This document shows, piece by piece, positions 5,654 to 8,157 of a stretch of 8,157 nucleotides of DNA; the first letter of the stretch is position 1; the number at the start of each line of letters is the position of its first letter. The DNA is from an uncultured Eubacteriales bacterium (GTDB lineage Bacteria; Bacillota; Clostridia; Oscillospirales; Oscillospiraceae). The position numbers and the translations under genes are program-made. The notes below the pieces were generated by a model, which did not search any database, was not told where the DNA came from, and worked only from the letters and a program-made list of their open reading frames with translations. The DNA lies in NCBI GenBank assembly GCA_900313295.1, contig OMQS01000148.1, forward strand, positions 1-8,157, written 5' to 3'.

Positions 5654-5830
5654 GGCAATAATCTTCGGTTTTTTGCCAAAAGGCTTGCAGCCTGCTGCGC
5701 GCATAATTTTTGCGCAGAGCGCAAAAATTCCACGCTTGCAGTCTGAGAGGTATTTTTCCCCACGCACATGTCGCGGTGAAAAATGATTTTAATTTTTTGC
5801 GGCTGCGGACGCGAACTCTGCGAGGCTTTT
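5654..5830 (+). repeat. Modular intergenic repeat, copy 2 (expanded form)
   Basis: This shares three modules with copy 1 at 1824-1917: a leading hairpin with a CTTCGG apex (5654-5677), the 33-nt block (5678-5710, one mismatch) and the identical end AACTCTGCGAGGCTTTT (5814-5830). About 86 bp of extra sequence lies between the halves. It includes a perfect 11-bp hairpin, AATTTTTGCGC-AGA-GCGCAAAAATT (5705-5729), and a third GCTTGCAGTCTG (5734-5745). TAATTTTTGCG (5704-5714) recurs with one extra T at 5790-5801, where the right half resumes. The element fills the gap between the efp-operon terminator and the hydrolase gene, ending 44 nt before its ATG. Strand is arbitrary. Confidence 0.78.
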
Positions 5831-5874
5831 TGGACGCGAGATTTGAGAAAAATTTTTTCCCAGAGGAGAATACC

Positions 5875-7044
5875 ATGAAATATACCACCACTGTGGCCGA
5901 TTATCTGACTTGGCGGGGGGACGTGCCCTTTGCCGTGGATCCTTTTAACGAGGTGGATAATCTGGTGCTGTGCATCATTTCCTATATCAATTTCCGGCGG
6001 TTTCCGGAGCTGCTCACCCGCAACCCTCGGGAGGCGGTGCTGCTGCGGGACATCAGCGCAAGGCTCACGGCGGAGGACGAGCAGCTGGGGCTGTCCCAGC
6101 TGGACTACATACCCGTGGTGCAGCAGGCGGCGCAGACGGAGCGGTTTAACGAGGTGCGGATGTTCGCCTTTGAGGATCGCAGCGACGAGGAAACGCAGAT
6201 GCAGTTTGCAGCCGTTTCTTTCCTGCTGCCGGACAAGTCCGTGTTCGTGGCCTTTCGGGGGACGGACACCTCTCTCGTGGGCTGGAAAGAGGACTTCAAC
6301 ATGAGCTATCTGGAGGCTGTGCCGGCGCAGGTGCGGGCGGCGGAATACACGGCGGAGATCATGAGGCTGTGCCGGCTGCGCAAGGTGCGCATCGGCGGAC
6401 ACTCCAAGGGCGGCAATCTGGCGGCCTGGGCGGGGCTGCACCTGCCGAAGCGGTACTACGGCCGCCTGCTGGCGGTATACAACAACGACGGCCCGGGCTT
6501 CAGCCGCAGCCTGACGGAGCTGCCGGAGTTTGCGCTGCTCAAGGGAAAGCTGCACACCTATATTCCGGAGTCTTCCATCGTGGGGGTGCTGCTGGAGCAC
6601 TGCGAGGAGTACACCGTCATTGCCAGCACCGCCCGCTCCATCATGCAGCATGAGGCGCTGTCATGGTGCACGGAGCGCAACCGGTTCATCCATCTGGAGG
6701 AGCGCTCGACTATGGGACGCCACTCCGACGACGTGCTGCGGGACTGGATCGGGTCTATGACCCCGCAGGAGCGCAAGGACTTTACGGACGCTTTTTTTGA
6801 GATCCTCAGCATGGGCGGCAAGGCGAAGACTCTGGAGGACGTGCAGGAAATGGGCTTGGGCGGAGCTGTGGCGCTGGTGAAGGAGTATGCCGGCGCGGAC
6901 GAGAAGACGCGGCGCATTTTGGTGGAGATCTTCAAGCGGTTGGCCGTGGACATCGGCGGGGAGGTGGCCTCCTCGGCGCAGGACGGGCTGAAGCACGCCA
7001 CGGGCTTTCTGAAGAATCTGGGACGAAAAAAACAGGAGAAATAA
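5875..7044 (+). CDS. Mbeg1-like (DUF2974) alpha/beta-hydrolase protein
   Basis: A 389-residue protein of the Mbeg1-like/DUF2974 type, related to lipase-class alpha/beta hydrolases; the natural substrate is unknown. After an N-terminal segment (YTTTVADYLTWRGD) there is the lipase-like FVAFRGTDTSLVGWKEDF near 124-141, a nucleophile elbow IGGHSKGGNLAAW with Ser177, and YNNDGPGF with Asp205 as the probable acid. A downstream histidine, for example H283 in GRHSDDVL, could complete the triad. The C-terminal 100 residues are helical and end in a basic tail; no signal peptide is seen. ATG 5875 is chosen over an upstream in-frame GTG/ATG-type extension through the repeat, because AGAGGAG sits 7 nt before it. 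No clear promoter was found; the intergenic repeat ends 44 nt upstream. Confidence 0.88.
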   Translation: MKYTTTVADYLTWRGDVPFAVDPFNEVDNLVLCIISYINFRRFPELLTRNPREAVLLRDISARLTAEDEQLGLSQLDYIPVVQQAAQTERFNEVRMFAFEDRSDEETQMQFAAVSFLLPDKSVFVAFRGTDTSLVGWKEDFNMSYLEAVPAQVRAAEYTAEIMRLCRLRKVRIGGHSKGGNLAAWAGLHLPKRYYGRLLAVYNNDGPGFSRSLTELPEFALLKGKLHTYIPESSIVGVLLEHCEEYTVIASTARSIMQHEALSWCTERNRFIHLEERSTMGRHSDDVLRDWIGSMTPQERKDFTDAFFEILSMGGKAKTLEDVQEMGLGGAVALVKEYAGADEKTRRILVEIFKRLAVDIGGEVASSAQDGLKHATGFLKNLGRKKQEK

Positions 7045-7069
7045 GTGCGTCGCACAGAGCGGCGGTATC

Positions 7070-7738
7070 GTGAGAAACAGGGCGAAGGCGACTTGGCCTA
7101 CAGGTACGCTGAAATACACCATGAAAAGCGATGCCCTGAAGCTGAAGGCCTACGCTGCGGAGCAAGAAAACACGGATGCGCTGCGCATTGCCTATTCCGA
7201 CGCCACCGTGGGGCCGAATATGTATATTTCCTGCGCGGTAAGGAATGAATGGACGGGCGAACTATACTATTACGGAAAACTGGCTGACTGCTCTAAGAGC
7301 GGCAGCGGCACGGCCGAGATCAGGATCCTACTTAGGAGATATATGCCGGAGAATGTGGTTGTGGAGATATTCAGCGAGGAGGCCAACGGCGATCTTTACA
7401 CGGACTTTTGCAGCGAACCCATTATCATGAAGGCGTTGAGAAAGAACCATCATAAGTGGACCATGACGGACTTCTCTGAGGAGACGCACACCCACCAGTG
7501 GGACCAGGATACCTGGATCACGAACGACGACAACCACTGGCACGACTGTAAGGCGGCCAGCTGCCCATTTCGGGAGAGCAACGATCTCAAGGACGGTTGC
7601 GGCTGGCATAGATATGACCAGAAGATAGAGAAGTATGAGTATAAGGTCGACGGGCCGCAGTGCGACCGTCCAGCGCTGCTGGCCGTCAGCGGCGGAGCGT
7701 GGCTGGCTCTGCTGAGAAGACGGCGGGATCGGCAATAA
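7070..7738 (+). pseudogene. Headless C-terminal remnant of a clostridial cell-surface protein
   Basis: An open frame of 222 codons from a GTG at 7070, 25 nt after the hydrolase stop. Neither this GTG nor the ATG at 7121 has a convincing ribosome binding site, and there is no signal peptide. Residues 48-121, with GELYYYGKLADC and the EIFSEEANGDLYTDFCSEP segment, look like the repeated extracellular domains of large Clostridia surface proteins. Residues 140-183 (HTHQWDQDTW, NHWHDC, CGWHRYD) match their His/Trp/Cys-rich linker modules. The end, PALLAVSGGAWLALL plus RRRRDRQ, resembles a sortase-substrate membrane anchor with a shortened hydrophobic stretch and no LPxTG. I infer a truncated gene fragment. 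A real small cytosolic protein cannot be excluded, because the frame is uninterrupted. Confidence 0.55.
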
Positions 7739-7754
7739 AAAAGATTCATAAATG

Positions 7755-7806
7755 AAAAATCCGCCCCGAAGCTCCCTTTACAGGGAACGCTTCGGGGCGG
7801 ATTTTT
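7755..7806. terminator. Long bidirectional terminator between convergent genes
   Basis: AAAAATCCGCCCCGAAGC (7755-7772) pairs perfectly with 7789-7806. TCCCT/AGGGA (7773-7777, 7782-7786) extends the stem across a 2-nt bulge and closes a TTAC loop. T runs occur on both strands, so it can end transcription from both the surface-protein remnant and the minus-strand gene stopping at 7813. Confidence 0.93.
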
Positions 7807-7812
7807 GCTGCT

Positions 7813-8157
7813 TTATTCGGCGGAACCGTGGTAATATTTTTTGGCGCAGAATTCACGGCGGATGGTGATGGTGCCCTCGTCCTCCATCCACGCGGCGAAG
7901 TTTGCAAAGTTCCGCTCCACCACGCTGAATTTCAGCTCGTTATGGGTGCGCACGTTTTCGCGCTTGCAGAACTCATAGATCCACTGGTCGAAGGTCATGC
8001 CGTCTGTGAGGCAGTCCAGCATTTCCTGCGCTTTGCTCTCTATAAAGCGGATGTTTTCGCCGATGAGGTCGGTGATGTCCGTGAATACCTCCTTGTGCGC
8101 CACGATGTAGGCGGGGCAGTGGAGGAAATAAAGGCTGCGCTTGCTCTCCAGGTCGCG
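7813..8157 (-). CDS. C-terminal part of a probable MBL-fold metallo-hydrolase, cut by window edge
   Basis: The frame is open from the right edge to TAA at 7813, giving 114 visible residues of a larger protein. A GTG at 8103 is in frame but the reading frame continues upstream without a stop, so it is not the start. The visible part begins RDLESKRSLYFLHCPAYIVAHKEVFTD, followed by a helix (LIGENIRFIESKAQEMLDCL), then GMTFDQWIYEFCK and a C-terminal helix with NFANFAAWMEDEGTI. This pattern, a strand with a His in place of the usual SHGEP, then helices with DLIGxN and GMTF, fits the C-terminal region of MBL-fold hydrolases. The diagnostic HxHxDH motif would lie outside the window, so the family call is tentative while the coding call is secure. 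Confidence 0.65.
   Translation of the reverse strand, partial: RDLESKRSLYFLHCPAYIVAHKEVFTDITDLIGENIRFIESKAQEMLDCLTDGMTFDQWIYEFCKRENVRTHNELKFSVVERNFANFAAWMEDEGTITIRREFCAKKYYHGSAE

Noticed and set aside
5647..6651. 334-codon minus-strand open frame, and small frames across both repeat copies with MRAA-CKPF peptides
   Set aside because: They are antisense to the hydrolase or arise from the repeat itself; similar peptides come from both repeat copies because the DNA is repeated, not because a protein is conserved.

Overview
The window looks like chromosomal DNA from a GC-rich member of the Clostridia, probably an Oscillospiraceae-like gut anaerobe. The evidence is indirect: Bacillota-type gene pairs (Asp23/yloU next to fakA/yloV, and an M24 aminopeptidase next to efp), strong AGGAGG-type ribosome binding sites, consensus sigma-A promoters and GC-rich codon use. 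No tRNA, rRNA, CRISPR array, transposase or phage gene was seen.

Left part (1-2004). A minus-strand operon, yloU (Asp23/Gls24 family) then fakA (fatty acid kinase ATP-binding subunit, running off the left edge), is divergent from rpsU (ribosomal protein bS21) on the plus strand. The roughly 290-bp gap between them carries two back-to-back sigma-A promoters, and the rpsU leader can fold into two hairpins. Downstream of rpsU lie a modular intergenic repeat (copy 1) and a strong terminator.

Middle part (2029-5648). A minus-strand gene of uncertain function, with a faint GH18/TIM-barrel look, is divergent from yqeG (HAD phosphatase). yqeG overlaps an Xaa-Pro aminopeptidase-like M24 gene by ATGA. 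Next come efp, with its own promoter and a leader hairpin, and a small acidic zinc-ribbon protein with a CD1247-like N-terminus, closed by a terminator. The M24 peptidase and EF-P are linked by proline: one cleaves X-Pro bonds and the other rescues ribosomes at polyproline.

Right part (5654-8157). A second, longer copy of the intergenic repeat precedes a Mbeg1-like (DUF2974) alpha/beta-hydrolase gene. After it comes an apparently headless remnant of a large surface protein. A long bidirectional terminator separates this from a convergent, partial minus-strand gene that resembles the C-terminus of an MBL-fold hydrolase.

Most of the window is ordinary housekeeping sequence. The least explained material is the modular repeat pair, whose second copy appears to carry an 86-bp internal insertion between short direct repeats, followed by the surface-protein remnant and the structured leaders of rpsU and efp. 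I did not find a convincing new multi-gene system.
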